NCBI GenBank assembly: GCA_961205875.1
Contig: OY540810.1
Location: forward strand, 15,376,001 to 15,440,000
Direction: 5' to 3'
DNA from: Sialis fuliginosa
Taxonomy: Eukaryota; Arthropoda; Insecta; Megaloptera; Sialidae
Length of the DNA stretch: 64,000 bases
The notes under the pieces are model-generated. The model did not search any database. It was given only the letters and a program-made list of their open reading frames with translations, and was not told the origin of the DNA. Shown here piece after piece: positions 21,721 to 32,244 of this stretch. Both the position numbers and the translations under genes were made by a program. The stretch's first letter is position 1; every line of letters starts with the position of its first letter.

Positions 21721-22546
21721 AAAATAAATATTTGTTTTCTTATAACATTTCGTTTATTTGTTAGTTAGGGCTTCACGCGAGATTAGAATTATGTATGTCT
21801 CGTCTCGTAGATCTATTAATAATACTTTGGATCTCCCCCCTCCACTCATAAGACTTATGTAATTAAGGAACACTCATTTAAGAGTGAATGCTATAATATA
21901 CAATTGAAAAGAATAAATAAACAAGTTCCTACTCAATAATTTGTACTGTCAACCATTTCCTGCCAAACCAACTGTGTGTCTTAAGAAAAAACGACGACAG
22001 CCGCGCGTGTAAACGTTGTATGCGCGCGAGCGGGATCGGGAGGAAGGGCTTTGGCGGCCAGACGCTCTTCTTAAGCCTGTCTGCGACGATGAATTACTCC
22101 ACAAATTATTCCCCGGCCTGAATAAATCATGAATAGTGTTTGTAATGAAATGTACCCTTGTAGATAACTCATTACCCCCCTTCCCCCCATTTCCGTTTTG
22201 TGTAAATAACGACGAATCGTAAAAACACCAGAACTTAATCTGCCATTGCGGAAATAACTTGCAAAATTGTTGTAGTGCTATTGGTCCTGCATAAATTAAA
22301 CTATTTGTTTGTAAATAGAAATTTTAAGCAAAAGTTACATTTTCCATGAAATTAAAAAAACTATTTACGGGGTGGGGGAGGGGGTCCATCGCGTAAGTTA
22401 CATAAGATTTAAAAAAAATTAATAATTTTAAAATACGTTGAAACCGCAGTTTAGACTGGTAAAATTATTTAAAATTCAAAATTTTTATTTTTCTACTGAA
22501 CTGCTAGGATATTGTAGATTTTTTTTCGCAATAAAAAAACTATTTT
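21721..22546. other. Mixed region; CpG-rich patch 21990-22100
   Basis: The patch (AGCCGCGCGTG, GCGCGCGAGCGGGATCGGGA) is among the most GC-rich spots in the window and is not repeated elsewhere here. It could be a promoter or first-exon remnant; no TATA box or open frame supports this. C-rich runs occur at 21834-21843 and 22167-22186. Confidence 0.35.
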
Positions 22547-22856
22547 GCTTCCTCGCAATATCGAAGATACGAGAAACTTTGTGATCGTTTTAGATTGAGA
22601 CAACAAAAATATTCTCCGATTTCAAAATTTTAAATTTCTCTTTCCGTTTCACGTCAAGACAAACACTTTTCGTTTCGTGTCTGTCTGTCTCTCTGTCCGT
22701 GTGTCCGTCTGTCCCTGAATCCTTGTCACACGCATAACTTATGAACCACAAAACCGATATTATTGAAATTTGGTCAGATGGTTGGGTTGTGTGTATGGGG
22801 AAGGGGTAGCATCCCAAAATATTAATTTTTTCAAGATATCTCAAGATAATTACGTC
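22547..22856 (-). mobile_element. R1 family, tail half
   Basis: Minus-strand reading ends with GATCACAAAGTTTCTCGTAT and carries the CTGAAACGG-type, GACAGACAGACAC and TTCATAAGTTATGCGTGTGA blocks. A run of CTGTCTGTCTCTC appears at 22679-22692. The head half is missing. Confidence 0.75.
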
Positions 22857-23969
22857 CTTATTTTTATCAGTTATCACGAATCAGTAATACCAACTTTAAT
22901 ACTAAAGAATAATTTCTGTCTAAAGGAACCAGTCGGGTCCAAAGACATTTACATTTTAATAAAAAAAAAAAAAAAAAGAATAATTTTTCAATGTTATGTT
23001 ATATATTGCTTTTTTTGACACACCCTAATATACATACTTAATACTTTGACAAATTTCATTGTGACTCTTGATTAATTCTATAGTATAAATGTGGCTCCTG
23101 CTAACATGAACTTTGGCCACCCCTGATCAATACCATAACTTGAAATTATCAGTTAAATGATCAAATCAATAATATAAATGTTTAAAACATTCTTAACTCA
23201 TCAATTCTGTACTACCCCAATTAAACAATCGACAGCCCATAATATTTACGTAACAACCCACCATCCATCACCATTATACAATACATATATAATGTATAAA
23301 TATATTGTATATAACATTGTTTATTTGCTTTACAAATGTTTTCTCAGCATGGAATACATCGCGTCGGCTCACGTGAACTCCGCAGTAAAAATTATTTACG
23401 ATTTGTCAACTATGTCAATCTTGGAGGAAAATAAAAACTAACATTTTTGTGAACGGGCATTCTATTTACATATTAATTCCGGCAGGAAATGTTCCATATA
23501 TTTGTACTTCGTATCAAGATTTTTCAGTTGAATTGTATGGTTTTTTTATAGGTCTTATCGGCCAATATTTATTTTCGTTTCTTTTATTGTTTTTTGCTGT
23601 TTTATTAATAGAAATCCTTGTTAAGAGGTAGTCAAATAGTGTTGCGTTATTTTCAAGTTTAATCAGATGGAATTTGAATTATAGGTACAATACAGACCAA
23701 AAGTTTGGATACATATTTTTTAAATTATATTTAACAGGATTCTCTCCTGTTTTAGTAATATACAGGATAATTTACAACGAATGTAAAAAAAATTAACAGT
23801 AGATCGAGGATGTTATTTTATGCAAAAATCTTCATATGAACATGTGTTAAGAAATTCTTCCTGAGGGAGCTATAGCCCCTCAAAGATAACTAGTTTTTAT
23901 TTAGTATCTGGAGAACCAATTGTGATATAGTTATTAAATTTGATAATCTGTTCGGTATTAATAAGTGTT
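22857..23969. other. No gene recognised; small open frames only
   Basis: Holds a 17-base A run near 22960 and open frames at 23178-23441 and 23449-23631 (87 and 60 codons, plus). The second is hydrophobic at its C-terminus, as expected from T-rich DNA. Neither resembles a known protein. Confidence 0.35.
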
Positions 23970-24095
23970 ATCGATTTTCAGTATTTGATAGATGTCCACT
24001 GCAATGTGTGACGAAACGTTGGCCGATAACACAACCAAACCGACGCGGTTTACAACCAGAAGTCAAGATTGATATCAAGATCACCGCGGAAGCCT
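23970..24095 (+). repeat. Dispersed repeat with GACGAAACGTTGGCCGATAA core
   Basis: After the core come CGACGCGGTTTACAACC and ATCAAGATCACCGCGG. The order of the first blocks matches 3940-4030 and the minus copy at 20030-20110. Confidence 0.55.
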
Positions 24096-24204
24096 TAAGA
24101 CTTGATTTTCAGTATTAATCAACAATTATTTAGCCTAGGGGTATATGGGGGTAATCGAGCCATTAAATTTTTATCTTGTATATTTTTGTTCTTCCTTTAC
24201 GTCG

Positions 24205-24395
24205 TATTATACTTAAAAAAGCTAGTTGATTGCATAAAATGAGTGTATTATTTACCATTTATAAACTATTATCCTGTCTCATTACTGAAACTAGCTTGAC
24301 AACAGCTAATCTTCAATAAGGGTCACAAATACCTCACGATACCAGTTACGATTGTAAAATTTACGATACCGGTTAAGGATTAAAATAACATCCTC
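24205..24395 (-). repeat. R6 dispersed repeat, inverted partner at 39785-39972
   Basis: Blocks GCTAGTTGATTGCATAAAAT, TTTATAAACTATTATCCTGT, GAAACTAGCTTG, AGCTAATCTT, CAAATACCTCACGATACCAG and GTTACG occur in the same order, inverted, at 39785-39972, with roughly four of five bases identical. Confidence 0.7.
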
Positions 24396-24400
24396 GCCTC

Positions 24401-24590
24401 GGGTTGCATAAAGTAAAATTAATCACGATTAGTTAATCAGTTGTTTTAAAATCATTATTACGTTAATTCTAAAAAGCAATCACAGTTATGATAAATTTTA
24501 TAAGATAAAAAATGATCATATTTAGTGAATTGTTCATTTACAAATCGAAAATAAGTTTAGAATTAACATTAATTTTGTTTTATGCAACCC
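24401..24590. mobile_element. 190-bp MITE-like inverted-repeat element
   Basis: Ends GGGTTGCATAAAGTAAAATT and, inverted, GGGTTGCATAAAACAAAATT, with 18 of 20 matches. No target duplication is visible. The interior is AT-rich. Confidence 0.65.
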
Positions 24591-25094
24591 AGGGTCGATC
24601 TACTGTTGATTTGTTTACACTTGTTGTAAATCATCGTATACTATATCAAAACTGTATGGAAAAAATGATAAACAATAATCTTAACTGAATTGGTGGTATC
24701 CCGACATCCAGTACTACAATAACTAGTTTAATATTTTCTACAACATTTTATTAAAAAAGCAGTTATGGTTTATACGAACATATAACCCTGACATTATAAG
24801 AAGAAAATATTATAGCTGTTGGTTGGTTGGTACGTACTAAAGTATCCATATTATTACTGAATTCACTTAATAAATATTAGTATAAAATATAATAATAGAG
24901 TTAAACAAAAGCTACGCATTCTGGAAACGTCCGGCCTAGAAAATCACGACCTACACACCATATTCGCTGAAACATTTTAGTCTTTTATGACAGTATCCTA
25001 TAGTCTTCTTGTACAGGGGTTCTCAAAATATATCCATCTTATTTATTAATTCATTTTTCAAAACAAAAATTATTTTTTATTATTTCAGTATTTT
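24591..25094. other. No gene; possible GGGTCGAT end at 24592
   Basis: GGGTCGATCTACTGTTGA at 24592 resembles the ends of the 4430 and 26233 elements, but no inverted partner follows. Confidence 0.3.
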
Positions 25095-25096
25095 CA

Positions 25097-26010
25097 AAGG
25101 TTGTACCGGAACTGGATTTTTTTAATCCGGCCGGAATTAGAATCACCGGAATGAAAAAAAAAATCAATTTTAATTAATAATAATAAATAAATAATTAAAA
25201 GAATATGCTATACACATCGATTATCAACTTAAATTAATAACAGTAATAACAACATTAATATTTTATATGGTATTTCATAAATAGTAAAGGGGTAAACTCC
25301 TACATTATATTATAAAACATAATATTTTCTATATATCCTGTAATTTTTACAGCTTCGTAAGGTCGATTGTTTTAAATTGTTTGTATATCAAACTTTTTTT
25401 TCGATCGAATCTAATTAATTAATTATATTTTCTAGTGTCAAATTATAAATGCGAAAAATTACTAACAGTATTTAGACAAATTCACAATAGAGAAAATGGA
25501 ATAGATTTGTATAGACAAAAGAATATGTACTGTTCGATATTAAAGCACCAATGCATTATTACTTGTCGTATAGTGCTTTAGGCGGGAAAACAGGTCTAGG
25601 GCTAGAGTATTATTAAAAAAGTATTTTTACACCAAAACATAACATTCCGAAATTTTTAAAAAACGTTGATTTATAATTAAACAGTTCAATGTTCGTAATA
25701 TAATGACATTTTTATTAATACTTCTATCATTATAAAAAGTTTTACTTATTTATTTTAAGGTCAATTAATGCTACAATTTCAATCATACTTATTCTGAATA
25801 AAAAATCATTGTTTACATTAAAATGTTTATTAATAAAATGTTATTATTTTATAATTATTATATTTATGTTTGATTTTAAAAAAAAAGTATATTATTTATT
25901 AATTTCTTAGTAGAAAGTAGTACCTAATATAATTTGAAAATTACGGCAAAATCCGACCGGAATTTACTAGTTCTGAACCGAAATAAAATCATGAATTCCG
26001 GTACGCCCCT
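25097..26010. mobile_element. Possible 0.9-kb element with GTACCGGAA ends
   Basis: The left end AGGTTGTACCGGAACTGGAT and the right end inverted, AGGGGCGTACCGGAATTCAT, share GTACCGGAA and then similar CCGG-bearing blocks (CGGCCGGAATTAG and TTCCGGTCGG). The interior is over 80 percent AT by eye and has no coding sign. Such ends are hAT-like, but the 8-bp flanks do not match. Confidence 0.4.
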
Positions 26011-26098
26011 ATAATTGTATGTGCATTTTCATTAAAAAAATTGTTCTTCATGTTTTTGTTTTCTTTTGGGCGTTAATGGGTTAACTGAAAGTTGTTGA

Positions 26099-26163
26099 CT
26101 TAGAAAACTGAGATTTGACATAATTATAGTAAATGGTAGACCAATAATATACCTGATTTATAA
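26099..26163 (+). repeat. Second copy of the 20188 repeat
   Basis: CTTAGAAAACTGAGATTTGA then ATAGTAAATGGTAGACCAAT. About 25 bp further on lies an isolated fragment (CTCTTACTATGAGTATCT) of the right end of the 8538-9720 family. Confidence 0.5.
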
Positions 26164-26232
26164 AATTAACAATTTGCATTTTTAGCGTTCTCTTACTATG
26201 AGTATCTGTAAATTAATGGAACAAGAGAGTGA

Positions 26233-26782
26233 GGGTCGATCCAGACTATCGAGCCGGTCTCGGTCCGGTCTCGCTTCAATCAAATCTTATGATATTTACA
26301 TTAACGAGCCGGTCTCAATCAAATTTTATGGTATTCACATTATCGCACAAGTTTAGATCACGATTAACTTGGTGACTAGTACTAGAATAATCAAAGACGA
26401 ACTAAAGTTCCTATAAACAGTATGGCCTGGTTACAATCCAAGATAGGTTCGATTACGCTCCAGTAAAATATTCTTCGATACTATACTTTGTCGGAGCGTG
26501 ATTGGACCGAGATCTGATCGATATATAGTGTAAATGATTTCATTGTTTATTGTTTATTTATATTTGATTGGAGCGAAACTGGTCCGAAAGCGGATTGCTA
26601 GTGTGGATCTAACCTATGAGTAGAATCTATTCTATGTTAGATCACACTCCAGTAAAATATTCTTTGCACTATGCTGTGTCTGAGCGAGATTGGACCGAGA
26701 CCTATAGTGTGAATGATTTCATTGTTAATTGTTTATTTATATTTGATTGGAGCGAGATCGGATCAATAGTCTGAATCGACCC
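26233..26782. mobile_element. 550-bp relative of the 4430 GGGTCGAT MITE
   Basis: Ends GGGTCGATCCAGACTATCGA and, inverted, GGGTCGATTCAGACTATTGA. The interior contains at least two similar subunits of about 150 bp, each with CTCCAGTAAAATATTCTT, a GACCGAGA block and TTGTTTATTTATATTTGATT then GGAGCGA. It looks like a multimerised version of the short 102-bp form. TGA flanks both ends, in contrast to TTAA at the short copy. Confidence 0.7.
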
Positions 26783-26804
26783 TGATACTTGCCTACGCAC
26801 ATTT

Positions 26805-27010
26805 GAACATATTAAATACCGCTGGAGCTCGGCGAACGCACGGGCACGGGCGGCGTACGTTTTATGTGTGTTTTCACTTTGTTATTTTAGCGCGGGGTGG
26901 TCTAATTGATGCGTCCGTCCGTAACTACGGCTGATTCATGGTCTATTCTTGTCTAGTGCGTGCATTCGACCATTTCCACCGCTTGCTTTATAAACGCGAT
27001 TCGTACTCTT
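26805..27010. promoter_or_regulatory. CpG-rich patch, possible promoter remnant
   Basis: GGCGAACGCACGGGCACGGG, CGGCGTACG and GCGTCCGTCCGTAAC lie in a 200-bp patch with many CpGs, rare elsewhere in the window. A TTTATAAACGCG string sits at 26988-26999. No downstream open frame supports a gene. Confidence 0.2.
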
Positions 27011-27284
27011 GAGAAAAATGGAGCAAATGTTATCTAATTTTCACCTCTGTTAATTTATCTGTATCGTGCGCGCACAACACAACTTTGTGTTCGTGGAACA
27101 ATTGGAGTAAGTAATGAAACTGTTGTGTGTTTTTAAATATAGTTTAGTCTGTGAGAATGAAGGTCTTTTCGAGAAAAGGAAGTAGGATTATTTGTAATAA
27201 TGTACGTACTTGGACGGGTTCATTTTAAATTATGAAAGAACAGGTAGTTTTTGTTGTTGATATCATATACATCGACTGTTAATT

Positions 27285-27630
27285 TTCACGTCACGTGTCG
27301 TTCTTGAGATATCTTGAAAAAAAATATTTTGGCATGACACCCCTCCCTCTTATACACAATTTTAATGATTTTTAAATGGGGTCGTCCTCAAACTAGACTT
27401 AACCAACTAACCAAGTTACATTTATATCGGTTGAGTGGTTCTTGAGTTATGCGTGTGACAAAGATTTAGAAGACAGACACACACACAAACAGACAGACAG
27501 ACATGGAATGAAAAATGTTTGTCTAGAACTGAAACGGAAAGATCAAGTTAAAATTTTGAAATGGGAGAATTTTTTTTTCATTTTAAAACGAACACAAAGC
27601 TTCTCGTATCTTCGATATGACTAGGCAGCA
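27285..27630 (+). mobile_element. R1 family, tail half
   Basis: Starts near CACGTGTCGTTCTTGAGATA and runs through GTTCTTGAGTTATGCGTGTG, the ACAGACAGACAGACA run and AAGCTTCTCGTATCTTCG. The 60-codon frame inside (27442-27624) reads the same repeat segment as frames in other copies and is not a gene. Confidence 0.8.
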
Positions 27631-28372
27631 AAAACCTTAAAATTCGAAAATTTATTTTTATTAAATGTTTTGGATCTAGGTCACAAAAAAAGTTTTTAAC
27701 GACAGTTGTCCATTTTTTACAGAGAACACAATTCTACAACATAAAAATAGAGGCTACCATAATTTCCTGAAAATTTCTAAAAGAACCGTGCAATATTCAA
27801 ATATCTGTAACTATGGTAATAATGATTAGAAAGAAATTTTTCAAAGAGGAAATTAAAGCTTGAAATCTCTACTTTAAGATTCCCAGAAAAATTACTTTGG
27901 CAGCGAGCGTTGAGACTAAAAAAATGTAGTTTTTTTGTACAACTTTTAACACCAGGTTATTGTTTGCAGATAAAATCGTCGCTAAACCGACCGTGCAACA
28001 CCCATTTGGATAACGCTAATGCCGATGATACGAGTACAATTCGAATCGATCAATCTGCAATTGTTCTAAAAGAATTGAAAAGTAGACTCTTGAATTTTTT
28101 TAATCCTTTTATAATTTGTACGATAATTTGTTTAATTTATTACAATTTTTTTATATTTCATAGATAACTCTCAATAGTAAATTTGGTATGTTATTTTCCG
28201 TTTTATTTTATATTTTTTCCATTCTTCTCAATTTTTCAAAAATAAAAAATAAAAATGAACAATAATAATTTTTTTTTGCACAACTATTTCAAAATATAAA
28301 CCGTAATGTACCATACAAGCGTTGATATAATTATATAATGCTAGCCATTTTTGAAGTATACTTCATAATTTC
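27631..28372. other. No gene recognised
   Basis: An 85-codon plus frame (27910-28167) has a serine- and asparagine-rich middle and a hydrophobic C-terminus (FIICTIICLIYYNFFIF), compatible with translated T-rich DNA. No repeat partner is visible. Confidence 0.35.
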
Positions 28373-28380
28373 AAATTCTC

Positions 28381-29237
28381 GGTTGAACTGCAGTTTACGG
28401 TAACTAATTCTAACGAATCTGAGAAAATAACAGTGTAGTCATAGATAACATAAATACATAAAGTGGGCGGGGCGAATTTCATTTGGAGAATAGCGCGATT
28501 TTTAAAATTCATATTATTAAACATTTCTTAATTTACGTGTTTTTTAAATTTTATTTCTGTTTTGTATAGGTACTCCCAACAACTGGCAGTTAATACAAAT
28601 TGGCGGGATTTTAAACTTTTATATTATTACAATAAATTATAAACTTGTATACTACATATTTTGTAAGTACGTTATATATTTTACATTTTTTATGTTTGAT
28701 TATAATAAATTAATGTATTTTTATTATTTGATGCATATAGACTTGTACTGGGTGAATTATGAAGGTGCTTGTTAATTATTTCCCAATTTAAATTTAGTTT
28801 AAGTTAGAGTAGTCCAGGTAGAGCTGATTAGTTTCCGTAGGTTAGGTTAGGTTAGGTTATGAATTTCTGTTAATACATCGAAATACTACAGCACTAAATT
28901 TTTAAACTATAGTTGTAGTGGGAGGTGAAATATTATTATAATAATAATTATAATATATAATAATTATTATAAGTTTATAATTTATTGTGATAATATAAAA
29001 GTGTAAAATCCCGCCAATTTATATTAATTGCCAGCTGTTGGGAGAGGTCGATACAAAACAGAAATAAAATTTAAAAAACACGTAAATTAAGAAAAGTTTA
29101 ATAATATGAGTTTTAAAAATCGCGCCATTTTCCAAATTAAGTTCGCCCCGCCCACTTTATGTATTTATGTTATCTATGACTACACTGTTATTTTCTCAGA
29201 TTCGTTAGAATTAGTTACCGTATACTGCAGTTCAACC
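28381..29237. mobile_element. 857-bp foldback transposon with perfect 8-bp target duplication
   Basis: Long arms of roughly 270 bp begin GGTTGAACTGCAGTTTACGG on the left and, inverted, GGTTGAACTGCAGTATACGG on the right. They carry matching blocks such as AAAGTGGGCGGGGCGAA and CCCAACAACTGGCAG. AAATTCTC directly flanks both ends (28373-28380, 29238-29245). An 8-bp duplication points to the hAT, P or a related superfamily. No transposase is encoded, so it was mobilised in trans. The loop contains a short telomere-like repeat (28838-28859). Confidence 0.9.
28838..28859 (+). repeat. Short (TTAGG)n run
   Basis: Four complete TTAGG units within TAGGTTAGGTTAGGTTAGG. TTAGG is the telomere repeat of most insects. 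At this length it is an interstitial trace, not a telomere. Confidence 0.8.
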
Positions 29238-29245
29238 AAATTCTC

Positions 29246-30170
29246 TAAATAGGTTTAAACAGTTGACTCCAGATTATTATCTGTGTTCTTTGATCTCGTC
29301 TCGGTCACGTGTACGAAATGATACAGACGAAACAAAGTTATTCACGGAAACGAGACACTTGTACAAACTTTCGTCTTATATCTCATGTAGTCCTTATTTT
29401 TATAATGTGACTTCTATAAAATATATTTACAATATCCTCACACAACACGACAAAAGATAAATTCCAGATGCACTTGTTTTTAAAACAATTTCAGCAACAA
29501 ACCAACTGCTAAAACACAGCGTGCACTGCACAAAAAGTAATTTAAGTGTGTTCACAACATCAGTAGACAAAAACTGAAATGCACTGACCCCGCTATTCCC
29601 GACGGGGGTTCTCTCTTCTCTCTCTCTCTGTGTATAGCGTATTTCAGTGTGTTTGTTTGATTCCACTGTGTTTGCACTATTGCATATATCTGTGTGTGTG
29701 TGTGTTTATATACAGTAGCGGATTTACAAATTTTTCTCCCGCGTACAAAACATATTTTTTGCAACTTCTATTTGTCTCAAGGTATTTCTCAAAAATGTCA
29801 CGAGTTAGCTCAAATTTTATAAATAAAAAAGATTATAATGCCCGGTATTATGAAGAATTTGCTTGAGTACAAATGCAAATTAGCTCCCAGCTAATGTTAT
29901 TTGGTAGGTATTAAATATAAATGACAGATGTAGCCAATGAAATCGTACATATAATGACTTTGACGCGTGCGTATTAAGTAGAAATCAGCGACTTAAAATA
30001 AGTGCTGCAGAGTGTACCTAATAAAATGAATAACATTTACATTATTATAGATTAATTATAATTGCTTTAAAATATCGAGCAATTTCATAACAATTTGACG
30101 CCTGGCAGATAACGTTAGCTGGACGCAAATTGTTTATAATACCGAGCATAAGAAGTTCTATTAAGTCTTA
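29246..30170. other. Simple repeats and a lone hAT-like end; no gene
   Basis: CT-rich runs at 29615-29630 and a TG run at 29691-29705 are followed at 29713 by CAGTAGCGGATTTAC, which matches hAT-type termini (compare CAGCGGTGGATTTAC at 54269, inverted). No partner end was found. Open frames over the simple repeats are artefacts. Part of 29850-29930 resembles the foldback at 42875-43095. Confidence 0.4.
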
Positions 30171-30242
30171 AAATGATTCACCATCAGTGAGCAAACGATT
30201 TTTTTGATGATTTTATCTTTGCTCACTAATGGTGAATCATTT
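30171..30242. mobile_element. 72-bp hairpin, MITE-like
   Basis: AAATGATTCACCATCAGTGA then GCAAA pairs with TTTGCTCACTAATGGTGAAT then CATTT, one mismatch in 25. The loop is about 22 bases. It could be a miniature element or a structured non-coding site; no second copy is seen. Confidence 0.7.
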
Positions 30243-30939
30243 CAGAATTTGGAAATGAGTTTCTTATAATCTTCTAATATGTGCACAAAAAATCCTTGAT
30301 ATTTTAACGGAATTATTTGAATATCGTATGTTACTGTCTGTCGGTCTGTGAACGCTCAACAGCCAAAATGTTTATTTTTTCTAATTATGAATATTATTTT
30401 CTTTTAAACAATTTGAAATAGAAGTTTTTTTTGGATAAAAGTTGTAGAGAAAACTAACATCTTAAAATTTTCTAACCGTTTTTCGTTATATCGAATCATT
30501 TTCAAGATATTTGTTTTTGTATTAACCCATTTAATCCTACCGTTTAAATATTACTCTATTTAATACGAAGGTTGATATAATATAGATTGCACTATATTGA
30601 ACATAGATTTTGGAATTATCGATAATATAGGTAGTACATAGCCCTAACAGCCTTTTATATAAATGGACTGTATTTTTCCAACAATCAGATTATGACCATT
30701 TTTTATTTCATCCGTTATAAAATAAAATAAAAATCAGTTTATTTAATGAATTTTGTAATTATTTTTGATTTTACGTATTTTCATAGAAAAAATCACCGAG
30801 TATAACAATGCTTCAAGAGAAACTTTTGACCAATCAAAACCCATTACATGTAAATGATTAACTCTGATTGGTCCATTCAAGACTCTTATCATGCTAGTTT
30901 CGGGCCTAATGTAAAATCCAGCACTGTTCATATTTACGT
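30243..30939. other. R5-like fragments, no gene
   Basis: GTCTGTCGGTCTGTGAACG (30343) and AAAAGTTGTAGAGAAAACTA resemble pieces of the R5 family (32245-34235). At 30827-30888 a CCAATC/GATTGG pair (TTTTGACCAATCAAAA and CTCTGATTGGTCC) forms a weak inverted repeat reminiscent of R3 ends. Confidence 0.35.
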
Positions 30940-31140
30940 GTGTGTGCACGGCCGGCAGAGTGCGGGAGGTGAGGGTGGGGGCGAGGATGCTAGTGAATTA
31001 TTGAGCACGCGGGACACAGGTGGCGGGACCGCGTCGCGACGCCTAACCGCCACCTGACGCACAGACTCGCCACACCTCCACCGACGTAGTCGTCGCTTCT
31101 TCTTCCACTTCCTATTCTCATCCGTTACAACGCTCTCTCT
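30940..31140. promoter_or_regulatory. CpG-rich patch, candidate promoter or first exon
   Basis: A 170-bp block (GTGCACGGCCGGCAGAGTGC, GGGACCGCGTCGCGACGCC, CCTCCACCGACGTAGTCGTC) is the most CpG-dense part of the window. CpG clusters in AT-rich insect genomes often mark promoters. Open frames on both strands here (67 and 85 codons) overlap, so neither is convincing. Confidence 0.3.
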
Positions 31141-31445
31141 ATTTATATATTTCTTACTGAATAGTACATATATTAATACTTGTTTGTACAAATGGAACGT
31201 GCCTGTTGTTACATGTATGGCAACAAACTCAAGTTAGTAATATCACAAATCACAAGTCATTTATAACAGAATTCTGGTTGGCACATATTGTTAAATATCG
31301 TCTCATATTCATTCATTCAATTAAATTAAACAATTTACCATACAAAATAATCTGTCCCTGAAGAAACTACAGGTTTCATTGACTCATCATCATACAGCCC
31401 AAAATCTTAACTTAGAAACATGTATTTTTACTTACTTATACTACA

Positions 31446-32195
31446 CTATCTGTGCCCGCGCGGCTTCCCTCGCATGGACTACAGAATAATTGTTTAGGAT
31501 TAAAAAAAAATATAGTTGAATTAAGTACAAACAAGATCTAAATTACCTAACAAAAACGAATCAGAACAAAAAGTACAAATAATTTTTGTTCTGTTTAAAT
31601 TTAAAACCTAATTATTGAAAACAAAATAAACAATTAACGATCAAAAATGTCCGAATGCCAGCGCGGCTGAGCGTATTTGAATCGCCCCCACGCCCTACCC
31701 GAGCGACGCCACGACACGGCTCTTCAATAATATTACGGTAACATATTATTTATTTCAAGTTATTTCCTAAACTATAAGACCAAAATCATAAGTCCATGTA
31801 AACAGAACCCAAATATTTTTAATTTTCTTTGTAACATAAAAACAGTCATTGTGGTTTAAATATAAAAGTTAAATATATGGTGTCGCCGACTTTATTTGAG
31901 ATCTTTTGATTCTACACAATTCTTTACTACATTATTTTGTTCAATATTTAACGGTTTAGGCAGCATACTGTTAACGAGCGGGCTGGCGACAAACTTTTTT
32001 TCGAATTGATTTACTATTATCGTCACTGCTTATTCCTTATGTTACCTAAGGTAACAAAATATAGCCTATAACTTGGTCAGAGAACATATCTATGAATTAA
32101 AAAAAAACGTAAATCGGATAAGTGGTTCTTGAGTTATAGGCGCACTAACGGACAGACAGACAGACAGACAGACGTTGAGTTTTATATATATTAAG
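31446..32195 (+). mobile_element. R2 family copy
   Basis: CCCGCGCGGCTTCCCTCGCA head, CAGTCATTGTGG, GGTTTAGGCAGCATAC, TTTACTATTATCGTCACTGC, and the tail GACAGACAGACGTTGAGTTT then TATATATATTAAG. A shorter GACA run than the 15.9-kb copy. Confidence 0.75.
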
Positions 32196-32244
32196 AATGT
32201 TTATGAAATATATAGGATAAGTAAGTATTGTAAAGTCGGTTTTT

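Noticed and set aside
19272..27624. Similar 60-95 codon peptides at 19272-19463, 22590-22877 and 27442-27624 that could suggest a conserved small protein
   Set aside because: All lie on the same R1 repeat segment containing the GACA run, have different ends, and are broken in other R1 copies. Similarity is inherited from the repeat DNA.
28838..28859. A chromosome end
   Set aside because: Only about four TTAGG units, inside a bounded transposon; not terminal.
29427..29866. Several overlapping open frames near 29.4-29.9 kb
   Set aside because: Driven by the CT and TG simple repeats at 29615-29705; peptides are low-complexity.
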